A stretch of DNA of 64,000 bases from Heliocidaris erythrogramma. Lineage: Eukaryota; Echinodermata; Echinoidea; Camarodonta; Echinometridae. The number at the start of each line of letters is the position of its first letter. The first letter of the stretch is position 1. The DNA is taken from contig CM046864.1 in NCBI GenBank assembly GCA_025617745.1, forward strand, positions 2,689,624 to 2,753,623, written 5' to 3'. Shown here piece after piece: positions 12,954-23,446 of this stretch. Below the pieces are notes generated by a model. It searched no databases and was not told the DNA's origin. It saw only the letters and a program-made list of their open reading frames with translations. The position numbers were made by a program, and so were the translations under genes.

Positions 12954-13313
12954 CTGAAGTTGTCGCCGGTCCAGTAGTACTAGTAGGAGTACTTGATGGT
13001 CCCGTAGTAGTAGCTGGAGTAGTTGATGGTCCTGTAGTAGTAGCTGGAGTAGTTGATGGTCCCGTAGAAGTAGCTGGAGTAGTTGATGGTCCCGTAGTAG
13101 TAGCTGGAGTAGTTGATGGTCCCGTAGTAGTAGCTGGAGTAGTTGATGGTCCCGTAGTAGTAGCTGGAGTAGTTGATGGTCCCGTAGTAGTAGCTGGAGT
13201 AGTTGATGGTCCCGTAGTAGTAGCTGGAGTAGTTGATGGTCCCGTAGTAGTAGCTGGAGTAGTTGATGGTCCCGTAGTAGTAGCTGGAGTAGTTGATGGT
13301 CCCGTAGTAGTAG
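12954..13313 (-). CDS. Small mucin-like exon, Thr/Pro decapeptide repeats
   Basis: The exon codes for about twelve near-perfect 30-bp repeats read as TTPATTTGPS, ending in SSTPTSTTGPATTSG. It is more regular than the giant exon, with Gly in place of Glu. The acceptor is a long pyrimidine tract (13330-13400 on the minus strand) followed by the first AG, in ACTCCAG; the donor is TTCAG/GTTTGA, a weak but usable GT. These choices give 360 bp (120 codons), phase 1 at both ends, matching the HYR exons and the giant exon. A longer open frame runs from 13665 to 12802, but outside the repeats its translation is Phe/Ser-rich and Lys-rich and looks intronic. Probable role: an O-glycosylated spacer in the same protein as the giant exon. 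The exact acceptor could be one repeat unit off. Confidence 0.65.
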
Positions 13314-13552
13314 CTGGAGTAGTTGATGGTAATGTAGTAGTAGGAGATGAGAAAGAAAGAGAAGTGAAGAAAGCAAACGAAAAATAAAATAAAAATGAAG
13401 ACAAGGAAAAAACAATTAGAAAAATATAATGAATAAGAAATGAGAGATACAGAAAAAAAAGAAAAGAAGGAAAACAAAAAAGGTAATAAAATAAAGTGAA
13501 AGTGCCGTGTTTGAGCCCTGAAGGTCTTCTTTTAGAGCGCTGCATGCTGTCG

Positions 13553-14348
13553 ATGTGTATTGCTCCTTCAGAACATGCATTGCTGAATTTGCTTCTGAGT
13601 TTTTCCCCTTTGGATAAAATGTCAGCAAATGGCAGCAACTTCGATTTTGCAGCAATTGCAAACAATTAGGTCTAAGGAGAAAGAATGAAGCCTCTACGAG
13701 GGTGAAGAGTCAATGCATTAGGCAGTATCTATACAATGAAAAGTAAAGACCTAGTCGGAGCAAATGCTTTATCTAACCTTTCGCTTCCAGCTACCAAAAA
13801 AAAATAAACTTAGAAGAAATGGGTCGGATAAGAACACAGCCATTTACTTCTGTTTAAGTAAAATGTCATATATGCTACTGGTATTGCTTGAAAGTTTACC
13901 TAGGTACTTTATAAACTCCAGCATCAGCATCGAATGTTAGGATTTTACAGACAAGGCGACTTCTTTTGTTTGGATAAATCAAAAGTAATATACATGTATG
14001 AAGATTTTTGAAAATCATATGTGAAGAAGCTGAAGACACATTTATCAAATGTATGTTTCCGTTGGTTCCTATATTATGTTCAAGTATTATACATGTATAT
14101 CGTCTACTACTACTACTACTACTAATAATAATAATAATGATGACGATGAATGCTCTTTGCTAGGATGATGCATGGAGTTCATTCCGTTCACCTACATTTA
14201 GTCTTTATTTTGTAAACTTATCTAATATCATTCTATTAAGATACAATCCAGCAATTTAACGTGCATTTTAAGATATTGGGGCTTGAATAAGGATTTCCTT
14301 TTTATTTTTTCACACTGCATGTATTGTTATACGTGATTTTTTTTTTTT
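13553..14348. repeat. Direct repeat copy B
   Basis: Second copy of the 12011-12779 sequence, offset about 1,542 bp, with a few small insertions such as an expanded (TAC)n(TAA)n tract at 14103-14137. Copies A and B flank the small mucin exon, which suggests that an exon-plus-intron unit was duplicated in tandem. Confidence 0.8.
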
Positions 14349-14349
14349 G

Positions 14350-14567
14350 CTTGATTTGCTTCTGACTTTTTTCCCCTTTGGGTAAAATGTCAGCAAATGG
14401 CAGCAACTTCGATTTTGCAGCAATTGCAAACAATTAGGTCTAAGGAGAGAGAATGAAGCCTCTACGAGGGTGAAGAGTCAATGCATTGGGCAGTATCTAT
14501 ACAATGAATAGTAAATACCTAGTCAGAGCAAATGCTTTATCTAACCTTTCACTTCCAGCTACCAACA
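14350..14567. repeat. Direct repeat copy C (partial)
   Basis: Third, partial copy of the repeat, from TGATTTGCTTCTGAC to CTTCCAGCTACCAAC. It directly abuts copy B, so B and C form a tandem pair. Confidence 0.75.
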
Positions 14568-15355
14568 AAATTAGTAGGGCATATTTAGGTTTCCAATAGA
14601 GAAGCCTAGCGGGATGACTCTTTCATATCCAACAATAAGTTTACCAGTTGGGCTAAGGTGGATCTAACAGGGTTATTATGTTCAATGGGGCTACATTCCG
14701 CAATTTGCATAAGTTTGCATGAATTGCATATATCCAAAAGTAATCGCTGTTAGGCAATTTAGCAGTACAAGCGAAACTTACACAAACTTTGTAAACGGAT
14801 CTACGTACTAACTGCTTTTGCACGCCTATACCAAACGCGTAATGATCCTGTGATACGATCAGAGTTTACACTACACAAGTCATGAACTACGCGTCTGATT
14901 GTGATATTTTACATCTACTTCATAGACGCTTTGGAATCCATTTTCAATGTTGTTGTTTTGTTTTTTTTGCAATTTTAGGCCACCTTCAGGTACTAAAGGT
15001 CAAGTGAATTTAAGAATAGTTGACAATAGTTGACAATGACGGTGCCATCCTACATTTTGAATACTGAAAGGCCGAAATGTAGTAAACGAAATGTTTTTTG
15101 CGGTGTGCACAATCCATGTTTGCCATTTGTATATAAACTTCCGGTCAATATCAGTCACAAGGGGTAATTTCAAGGTCCTTTTGTTAATTGGTTCCAATTA
15201 TTATGCGGATTTACACCTGTAGCATACCTGCGATTGTGCCAATTTGCAATATTGGCAATGAAAGGTTAATCTAAACTTCCGCGCCTGATCTGATTAAGGT
15301 TTAACAAAGATGAATGCGACTGCTACTAGTACACGGCTCCTCGTCACAATTTTAA
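14568..15355. other. Intergenic or intronic stretch without a recognised gene
   Basis: Only short open frames occur. The longest (minus, 15000-15197, 65 codons) has no recognisable domain and no clear splice context. Nothing here can be supported as a gene. Confidence 0.5.
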
Positions 15356-16390
15356 GGGATACTTAAAATTTTCTGTAGAATCTGGTTTTTTGTGCTATAT
15401 CCCCTATTTTGGGGGTGCTGAACATGAATTTACTTGTTGCCATTTTTCTAAATGACGTCTTCGGTCGTTGCCATGGTAACGAAATATTTTCTAAAAAATA
15501 ACATATATCTCTTAACAAACAACATAAAAATATAATGTTAGTGATGAAGTGTATCAATTTCAGGCTACCCGTTCAATTAAAATCAAAATCACAGTTGTCA
15601 AAGGTTATGTTATTCTCAAAAAGGGCCGTTGCTATGGTAACGCCTAATTTTTTCAGAAAATAGCATATTTCTGCAATAAAAACATAAAAACATAATAGAA
15701 GTGTTTAAATATATCTATTTCATGCCAAAACTTTGATTTCCATCAAAATATTGCTCTTGCAAAGTATAACATGGTCGTTGCTATGGCAACAATATGGTTG
15801 AAATTGGTATTTTAAGAAAAAAATATAGCATTTCTGTATCAAAACAAAACATACAACATAATAAGAAATGCCTAAGTACACATACTGTCCACTTTCTGAT
15901 TCTTTTCAGTCTAGATGTAGATTTTGAAGTAATAGTCATGCCTGATAGGACAGTTGCTATGGCAACAAATGATGCAAAAGTTAAAGTAGGTATGCGTAGC
16001 TTATGAAATTAATTTCAGTGCATTTGTTAACATACCTAAAATCTGCCCCCTCCCCTTGGACATATTTTTTTCCTCACTCTGTTCTTTCTTATTACCTAGT
16101 TGTCTCGGCCATCAATATCATTATCTGCCTCTTTGCCATAAAAAAGGGATGGTGGATAAACGTGCCAGAGACGTTGCCACGGTAACAAATTAATTTCATA
16201 AAGTAAAATGTCTTTGAGTAAACCACGTAAAGGCATAAAGTTAATATCTAAGAACATCTCTTCCAGCTACTAGGTAGGCCGCAATTAACATCTGAATTAT
16301 CCCAGTTCATGGTTATGCTAAAAAATGGCCGTTGCTATGGTAACGTCTGAATATTCAGAAAAGCATGTATTTGTAATGGAATAATCAATC
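15356..16390. repeat. Left arm of a large inverted repeat
   Basis: The sequence from about 15356 inward is the reverse complement of the sequence ending at 21821. The outer 200 bp match nearly base for base (ACTTAAAATTTTCTG at 15361 against CAGAAAATTTTAAGT ending at 21816). Pairing continues in order past 15628/21535, 15777/21373, 15953/21199, 16173/20985 and 16331/20814. Similarity falls toward the inside, with small indels. Short open frames in the arm are mirror images of those in the other arm and are not genes. Probably the terminus of a foldback or long-TIR transposable element. Confidence 0.85.
15467..16344. promoter_or_regulatory. Six RFX/X-box-like palindromes in the left arm
   Basis: Near-palindromes of the form GTTGCYATGGYAAC occur at 15467-15480, 15628-15641, 15777-15790, 15953-15966, 16173-16186 (one mismatch) and 16331-16344. 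The form matches the consensus bound by RFX-family factors (GTNRCC, short spacer, RGYAAC). They are spaced about 150-220 bp apart. Whether they bind RFX or are only the repeat unit of a transposable element cannot be told from sequence. Confidence 0.5.
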
Positions 16391-16399
16391 AAGTCAGGT

Positions 16400-18300
16400 A
16401 GAATTTCCGAGATCCATGGATAAGTTCTTTCCAGCAACCTTTGTCATTCATAAGTTCAGCGATGTCTCGCGTCTCCTGGAGACCAGTGTCCATCGTTAAT
16501 GAATCGAATGTCCTATGTCTCCCTCTTCTTGCTTCTCCATGAAGGGGTTTCCACAGGACCACTCAGTGTAGTGTGAGCTCTGGATGCCTTTGATCATGCC
16601 CTGAAAGCTTCAATCTCCTCTGGGTTACTTTGGAGCTGACCTTTGGAAGGTTTCCCTACAGCTCCGAGTTCCTCAATCTTGTTGCGAATTGGTTGACGTT
16701 CAGAGCCATCCTTTAACATTCTAGTGTAGCACCCATCAACCATCTGAGTAAGTCTCTTTGTAAGGGTCCAGGTCTCTGACCCATACAACAAAACATACTC
16801 CACCGTAGCTGTGAAGAGACTTATCTTTAGGACTTTACGGAGGTCTGATTCCCATTCCCTATCCACAACGTCATCCTCTGTGTTCCTGATCTTTGCTCCC
16901 AAGTACAGGAAGTCATCCACCAGTTCAATTGGCTTCCCACCAGCACTCACGATTCCCTCTGGCTCCAAGACGTTCTCCAACAGATAGTCTTGCTCTCTTT
17001 TATCCGCAGTCCTACATTCATAGATACCTCCTCCAACTCTCCCAGTAACTCCTCTGCCTCCTTTAGTGTGTTTGCCAACAGAACTATGTCGTCAGCAAAC
17101 TCAGCATCTGAGATCTTCTTAGCCTTAACTCTCCTGCTCCAAGGCGGGGTTACAGTGAAGCCAGAGTCATGGTGTTTCTCCAGTGCCAGGGTCAATTAGG
17201 ATCACAAAAAGATATGGAGCTAATATATCACCCTGGAGTACTCCAGTCTGTATCTCGAACTCTGTCGGCCCATTGGGTGTGACAACCTGGGCTTTGGTGT
17301 TTTGTACAGCAAGGATATCAGGTCCATCTTCTTGGGGATTCCATAAGCCCATACGATGTTCATCAGGCAGTTTGGGTCTACAGAATCAAAGGCTTTTCTA
17401 AATTCATTGAACACCATGACAGCAGGGAGGCTCTTTGCTCTGGAACCCTCAAGAATGCTCCTGACTAGTGGCGGAGCTTCGCTCTCTAAAGCCATTCTGG
17501 CTGTCTCTGAGCTGCTTCTCAATCTCTGGCTGGATTCGGTTCAGAATCATCCTGTTGAGGGTCTTTGCAGCAATGCAAGTAACGTTAGAGAGATGCCCCT
17601 GTAGTTGTTGGTGTCAGTGAGGCCACCTTTCTTTGGTACTGGGACAGTGTTACTTATCCTCCATTGATCTGGGACAACACTCTTCTCAAGTGCGTGATTA
17701 CAGAACTCCAGGCTGATATCACTAAAATCACATCTCTTCATCACCTCCCGCGACACTCCATCATCTCCATACCCCTTACCCTCCTTGATTCCCCCCCCCC
17801 CCCCCGGCTCTCTTAAGCTCCTCACTGGTAAAGGGCCTCGATATCCATTTCTTTGAATAGCTGCCTGATCACCCTGGTGTTCTGATATGTGGGAGGGGTT
17901 TGTCCTAGTAAGGTCTTAAAATGGTCCAGCCACTTCCCCTTCCTATCCTCAAGGCCTGTTCTTTGATCTGACTCGAACTCCCTCTCTTCCTCCCCGTGAT
18001 CTCGTTGATGATCGTCCAACTCTCTATGCTCTTACAACTGTCTGCTGCTCTCTCAACTCTCCTGATCTTCTCAATCAGCAAACACTCCTCCCTAGCTTTA
18101 GTGTAGTTGGCACGAGTTCTTCCTTCCTATCCTCAACACACTTCTTCTTCTCTCCGAAGGATCAGCACAGAACTCGTCCATAGCAGCTCTTAGGTGTTCT
18201 CTGGCTGCACACACTCTGGGATCTTCAGAGTAGTCATCTGTCATCTTCCTCTTCCTCTTCGGCACCAAGGCCTCTCCAGCTTCTGTTACTGCAGTGGTGA
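16400..18300 (-). mobile_element. Decayed LINE (non-LTR retrotransposon) fragment
   Basis: Minus-strand reverse-transcriptase coding sequence broken by several frameshifts lies here, in the spacer between the inverted-repeat arms. No endonuclease domain was recognised, so the element is probably 5'-truncated. A 15-C run (17791-17805) falls inside the coding part. The exact ends are uncertain, and the LINE clade was not decided. Confidence 0.7.
16594..18019 (-). pseudogene. LINE reverse transcriptase, frameshifted remnant
   Basis: Read from high to low coordinates, the pieces show the RT order. A linker (18019-17822) and NNYRGISL (17825-17547) come first; then motif A, FRKAFDSVDPNCLM (17522-17220); then motif B, GVLQGDILAPYLFV (17352-17167); then motif C, FADDIVLLAN (17195-16947); then the thumb region with FLYLGAKI and LLYGSETWTLTKR (16980-16594). 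Consecutive pieces lie in different frames and overlap, showing at least four indels. The catalytic FADD is retained, but no intact protein is possible. Overlapping plus-strand open frames are shadows. Confidence 0.8.
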
Positions 18301-19900
18301 AGTGAAGAAACTATAGTTGATAAAGTAGGAACATGAGGAAGGCATTCCCCATTCGTTTTGTACACAAAACTCAGAAATTCTCCATTTCGGGCTGACATGA
18401 GGTCACAAAAGGTCATGTAACTTGGTAACGGTATGACCGATATTTTAAATCATGATGTCACAAGATGTGGAAGACTTGAAAGAAAAAAGTCAGAAAATGG
18501 CGTGGCGTGAAATGCAGTGGTTCGAAACGCGTGGCGATATTTGTCTCAGAGCCCCCCCCCCCCCCCCCCTGTTTGGCATTAAACAGATGATGGGTGTTGA
18601 ATATTGGAATTAAAAAAAAACATACACTTTCTGGCTGACATCATGAAAATGGAAAATCAGGGTCTAACGTTAAAAAAAAAAAAAAGAATGTGTAACAAGA
18701 TTATTTTTGAATAATTGACAACATTTGGCAATGGATTTGTAGCTGAATCTGGACTGTTCCGAACAACGTTCAGCTGCAAAAAAGGGGGGAGTTAAAAGTA
18801 TGCGTGCTAGGTCTACAAAATTAATGGATATAAACGTAATATTGGCTGCTTCAAAATTTTATCCTCCTGCCTCTCCTATGTAACATCTTAATGCATGGTG
18901 TAGGATATGAACTTGTAGATCTTGCCCATCAATAGAGGCTTTTCAGTTCCTGCAGAATACTGAAATGGCCTAGAGGATGATTGTTGCATGTTCCAACCAG
19001 CAAGGTCTTATCTGCAACCAATAGGTGCCCTTTCAAGGTCACAGCTGAGTTCTACAAAGTGTTAAACCTGAGTACCAATGAACACAGGAGGAAAACTGCT
19101 AGAGGAAGGCCTGACTTGATCTAGATCTAGTTTATATGCATTTAGCTAGGTCAGAGCAGAATTGGAGACCTCATGGGGTGTCTCCAGACCTCCAGGTTCA
19201 TGTAAGCATCTGAGAATGCAGTCCCTGCATGCAGGGCTGTGTGACATCTACTCAGGCATTAAAGATCAAGAGTTGTCTGCTATTTTCAAGGGAGGTTGAA
19301 GCTGGAGTTTCAGAAAAAGGATATGTTGGCATTATTTGCATTTGCCCAGATATTTTTAAAACTGGCATCCGAAACTGGTTTCATTTTACTATTCTTTTTT
19401 TGTTTTTGTTTTTAACCACGATCTACGTATTTAATATTTTCAAATTGCTATAAATATTGTAAATATTGAAATGTATTGCCTCTTGTTATTAGTAAGTAAT
19501 AATACAATCATATCACATCAATCATATCAAAAGAGCCTCCTTTGAAGCCCACACTATCTACATGTAGGCAGGCTGTTCGATTCATGAATGTTTTCATAAC
19601 AAACGGGCAGATGATAGCTCCAAAAAGCTAATAGGCTTATAGAAGAAGATAAAGGAAAAAGGTGTCTAATACGACAGGGTAGTATTGCAGTAGATGTACT
19701 CCGTTTGTTTTCAGTGTATTTTTTTACTATCACCATTGAGTTTGATGTCCTTTTGAGGGAGGATTGTGTTTATTCGTTGGAGTATGACCTTCGCCCCTTT
19801 TGGCCAGTATCTTGTTAGTGTAAGTATGATCAAATAAACGGTTGGTAGACATGATTGTGACTGGTAGTCGTTCAATGATGTCATGGTTGCAGCGGTGGGA
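18301..19900. other. Spacer of the inverted repeat without a recognised gene
   Basis: AT-rich DNA with an 18-C run at 18552-18569 and short A runs. Small open frames on both strands (for example plus 19229-19453) have no recognisable domain. Probably remains of further repeats inserted between the arms. Confidence 0.5.
18552..18569 (+). repeat. Poly-C tract (18 C)
   Basis: Uninterrupted run of 18 C on the plus strand. Similar runs occur at 17791-17805 and 22081-22097. Confidence 0.8.
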
Positions 19901-19920
19901 TAATAATGTCATATCAGGAC

Positions 19921-21710
19921 GTTGCCATAGCAACGGCCATGTTTTGCCATAAAGTTGCCTATGAATAACTAACAATTTAATGAATATCAAAGAGGTACGT
20001 TGAACTACATTTGATATATTCTTGGACACTTGTATTATGCTTTTATGTATGTTATATTTAGATATATGTAAAGGCTATACATTTTTCTTTCAAAATTTAA
20101 CTGATCGATTACCATGGCAATGTCTCTGGAATGTTTGGATTTATCACTCACCACCAGTTTAACAGCAATCAGGGAAGATTATGACAGAAGAGTCTGTTGG
20201 TAGATCCCATTAGAGAAAAATGTGTCACGGGTGGGAATACACTTTCTACATATTAGCCCATGCACTTTTATTATTGATTTCATAAATCGAGTATACTTTC
20301 ATTTACTTTTTTTCACATCAATGTGTTGTCATAGCAACTATTCTACCAGACATGACTGTTACCTTAAAATTGATTGATTGATTGATTGATTTATTTACCA
20401 ACAAGAAGAACATACATATATTACAATATAACGGTATAACATTTTACACATGATAAACATGACAAATCAAAAATACTTCAAAAGCAAAAATATATCTAAA
20501 ATACATCTTTATTGAAAATAATTGAAGAGTTGGAAATTTGTGTACTTAGACATTTTTACTACTTTCTTAGACAATGTTTTTTGTAAGTGTTAAGATAGAG
20601 AAATACCATATTTTTTCCTCAAAATATCAGTCTCAACCTGGTCGTTGCCATAGTAACGACCATATTATGGTATAAATACATTATTGTAAGACTTTGTATG
20701 ACCAAGATTTTGATGGCAATCAAATTTGGAGCATGAAACAGACAAACGAAGACACTTGTTATGTTTATACGTTGTTGCATCACAAATATATGGCATTTTC
20801 TAGAAATTCAGATATTACCATGGCAACGGCCAATTTGGAGCATAACCATGACCTTGGATAAGCCAGATGTTAACCGCAAGGTAATGTGCAGCTTGAAAGA
20901 GAGATTCTGAGACATTAACGACATGTATTTATGTTGTATGTATTTATATTTATGAAAAATATGTTATTATCTGAGAAGTAATTTGTTACCATGGCAACGT
21001 CTTTAGCACTTTCATCCACCACCAAATTGATGGCGAATAGGCACATAATGATAACTGATTCATCTGGGTAACCAAAAATAACAGAATGGATGAAACTGTG
21101 TCTAAGAGGATGGGGTACGTTTTGGGTATATTAGCCTAAACACTTTTGTTAGTGATTTCATAAGCCATTCATACCTACTTTAACTTTTGCATCATTTTGT
21201 TGCCATAGCAACTGTCAAATCAGGCATGACTGTTACCTGAAAATCTTCATCTAGACCTAAAAGAATTTGAAAGTGGAAAGTATGTGTACTTAGACATTTT
21301 TATTATGTTTTCTTTTTTGTTTTGATACAAAAAAGCTATATTTTTTCTTAAAATACCAATTTCTACCATGTCGTTGCCATAGCAACGACCATGTTGTGGC
21401 ATAAATATGACTTTGCATGACCAAGACTTTGATGGAAATCAAAGTTTTGGCATGAAATAGATATATTTATACACTTCTATTATGTTTATGATTTTTCATT
21501 ACAGAACTAGGCTATTTTCTGAACAATTTTAGGCGTTACCATAGCAACGGCCCTTTTTGAGCATAACCATGCCCTTTGACAACTGAGATTTTGATTTTAA
21601 TCAAACGGGTAGCTAGAAATTGATACACTTCATCACTAACATTATATTTTTATGTTGTTTGTTAAGAGATATATGTTGTTTTTTAGAAAATATTTCGTTA
21701 CCATGGCAAC
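19921..21710. promoter_or_regulatory. Ten RFX/X-box-like palindromes in the right arm
   Basis: Sites at 19921-19934, 20108-20121, 20325-20338, 20644-20657, 20814-20827, 20985-20998, 21199-21212, 21373-21386, 21535-21548 and 21697-21710. All are variants of GTTRCCATRGYAAC. The last six pair in inverted order with the six sites of the left arm. Function is unproven. Confidence 0.5.
20370..20392 (+). repeat. (GATT)n microsatellite
   Basis: About five tandem GATT units followed by TTATTTACC. It sits inside the inner part of the right arm and interrupts its match to the outer copy, so it may mark a small retroelement tail. Confidence 0.6.
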
Positions 21711-21821
21711 GGCCGAAGACGTCATTTAGAAAAATGGCAACAAGTAAATTCATGTTCAGCACCCCCAAAATAGGGGATATAGCACAAAAAATCAGATTCT
21801 ACAGAAAATTTTAAGTAACCT

Positions 21822-22404
21822 TTCAACTTGCCATGTACTATACTCCTATATTCCTAAATTTTATTAATTTAACAGCTCACATCGTTCAATCTTATGGCTT
21901 TAAAAGGAATTCGGTTACCATTTACTTTTAAATAATTGCTTCACAATATTTAACAAGATGAATGGAACTGCGTCCTATATGCCTCCGCCTACATGCAGTT
22001 CAGTTCAATCGTGACAACTGAAGATGAATTTCGACCGTAATCAGTGCCAGACGTTATTATACGGCAATATAGACTGGGTGCCCCCCCCCCCCCCCCCATA
22101 AGGAAGGAGCTTGTTAAATTCTGAGACCCCAGACCCCAAGTTCCGCGGTCCGTAAAGAGGAATTTATGTTGATTAATAATTCATGACATAGGAAGCAGCA
22201 CATGCTACCATTTTGGATGGTATAGAAACATGCATTCCACAAAAATTCACTTTTTGTTTAATTTAGTCAACAATTCAGGGTTATAATGATGTCTATGTAG
22301 GATAATACATATTTTAGGAACTCGAGTCACATAAAGTTGTTATTGCAGAATATAATTTTGCCTGCTAGAGGACCTTCAAAATTTCAGTCCCGTAAGTCAC
22401 ATAC
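21822..22404. other. Intronic stretch with an exon relic; no gene seen
   Basis: Apart from the truncated HYR exon copy at 22007-22080 and a 17-C run at 22081-22097, no coding or structured feature is visible. Confidence 0.5.
22007..22080 (-). pseudogene. Truncated relic of the divergent HYR exon
   Basis: About 74 bp closely resemble part of the exon at 22405-22644: both carry CGTAATCAGTGCCAGACGTTAT and the adjoining ACGGCAAT..TAGACT segment. The rest of the exon is absent, and the copy ends directly at a poly-C run. It carries no acceptor and cannot be functional. Confidence 0.75.
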
Positions 22405-22644
22405 CCGTTACTGTGACCACAAAGCTGCACTCGCCGACGTTTCCAGCAGCGTCAGTAGCTTCACACATAACAGTAGTTTTCCCGAACGGAAAGTTGTCAT
22501 CAGATGTGTGAGAGCAGATAACAGTTAAATTGCTATCCATGTTGCCAGTAGCATTAGGATTAATCGTGACACTTGATGATGAATTTCGTCCGTAATCAGT
22601 GCCAGACGTTATATTACGGCAATCTAGACTTGGTGCTTCAGCAT
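22405..22644 (-). CDS. Divergent HYR domain exon (80 codons)
   Basis: Minus-strand exon with acceptor TTTAATCTCCAG and donor GTATGT, 240 bp, phase 1 at both ends. The product begins DAEAPSLDCRNITSG and ends with the recognisable HYR C-terminal half, including FPFGKTTVMCEATDAAGN and CSFVVTVTG. It keeps the HYR hallmarks (two Cys flanking the core, T-x-C-E-A-T-D-x-A-G-N, and a closing beta-strand of Val/Thr), plus one extra Cys (VICSH) absent from the tandem exons. It is far more diverged from the array than the array members are from one another, so it did not take part in the recent amplification. It lies 1,463 bp downstream of the last array exon and probably continues the same transcript. 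Confidence 0.8.
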
Positions 22645-23446
22645 CTGGAGATTAAAAAAAAAATGGTAGAGAAATACGAAAGTTGTACAATACAATTTAT
22701 TCAATTTCTTTTTTTTATTCCTGACTTTCTATAATAGTTAATTAAGACCCCTCTTACCTTGAGAAAAGCATTGACATAGTTGCAACAGTTATTATTATAT
22801 ATTTTTTTCAAATAGCGTAATAAAGAACTGTGTTAGTTAACAACTCTAACTGTAACACCTGCCGCAAAGATACAATATATCATTGTTTAGGTTTCCATAT
22901 TTGATCCCATTCGTTATCTATTTTACACCGTTTCGCAAACGCAACGTATACATGTATTCACTTTGTTATTACCTGGGTTTTCGTCAACACAATTTAAACT
23001 TCTTTAAACAATTCTTATCACTCTTTCTCTCTATCTTCATGTGGCTTGAAACACGTTCATTTTGAAGGAACATGCAGGAGAAATATTTTCCCATCCATTG
23101 CTGCAAACTTGTGGGACGAGCAAATCGCCATTTTGAAGGGAGCTACATCTTTAGAAATAATATATGAAAAACTATGTTTATTTATTATATTTCAGTTTCG
23201 CTTCCATACGTTACGATTTCAACGCCGTTTTCGGCATTTGTGTATGTATCGGGGAACTCACCTTAAGGTAGAAATTAATTCATTTTTTTCATATAAAACA
23301 TTTATATAATCATCAGAAAGCTTAAAACCTCCAAAATAAAATGATTCTATTATCAAGCATTGACACAAAAGTGGAAAGGTGAAAGAAGCACAGTCGAGTA
23401 AGTCGAGTATGACCATGCGCATGGACGAACTGATCTCTACTGCATA
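22645..23446. other. Intron, first part; no gene seen
   Basis: AT-rich sequence between the divergent HYR exon and the 23447-24068 TIR element. Small open frames on both strands show no domain or splice support. Confidence 0.5.

Larger units (their letters stand above)
19900..21821. repeat. Right arm of the inverted repeat, internally duplicated
   Basis: The outer part (about 20770-21821) is the inverted partner of 15356-16390. The inner part (about 19900-20770) is a diverged direct copy of the same arm: the ACGTTGCCATAGCAACGGCC block near 19919, the CCATGGCAATGTCT block near 20112 and the GTTGTCATAGCAAC block at 20325 correspond to blocks near 20814, 20985 and 21199. The element may therefore have had more than one arm unit, or one arm was duplicated after insertion. 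Confidence 0.75.

Noticed and set aside
12948..13477. Two further minus-strand open frames over the small mucin exon (Leu/Gln and Tyr/Ser repeats)
   Set aside because: Alternative phases of the same 30-bp repeat. Only the TTPATTTGPS phase gives symmetrical phase-1 splice sites and a mucin-like product.
12802..13665. Reading the whole 287-codon frame from 13665 as one gene with a start Met
   Set aside because: Outside the repeats the translation is Phe/Ser/Tyr-rich, from a polypyrimidine tract, or Lys-rich, from poly-T. These fit an intron acceptor tract and a homopolymer rather than protein.
15000..15197. Possible small minus-strand gene (65 codons)
   Set aside because: No recognisable domain, no splice or promoter context, and length within chance expectation for AT-rich DNA.
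15363..15557. 64-codon open frame nearly identical to one at 21620-21814
   Set aside because: The similarity comes from the inverted-repeat arms. The product has no domain and the frame does not extend beyond the arm.
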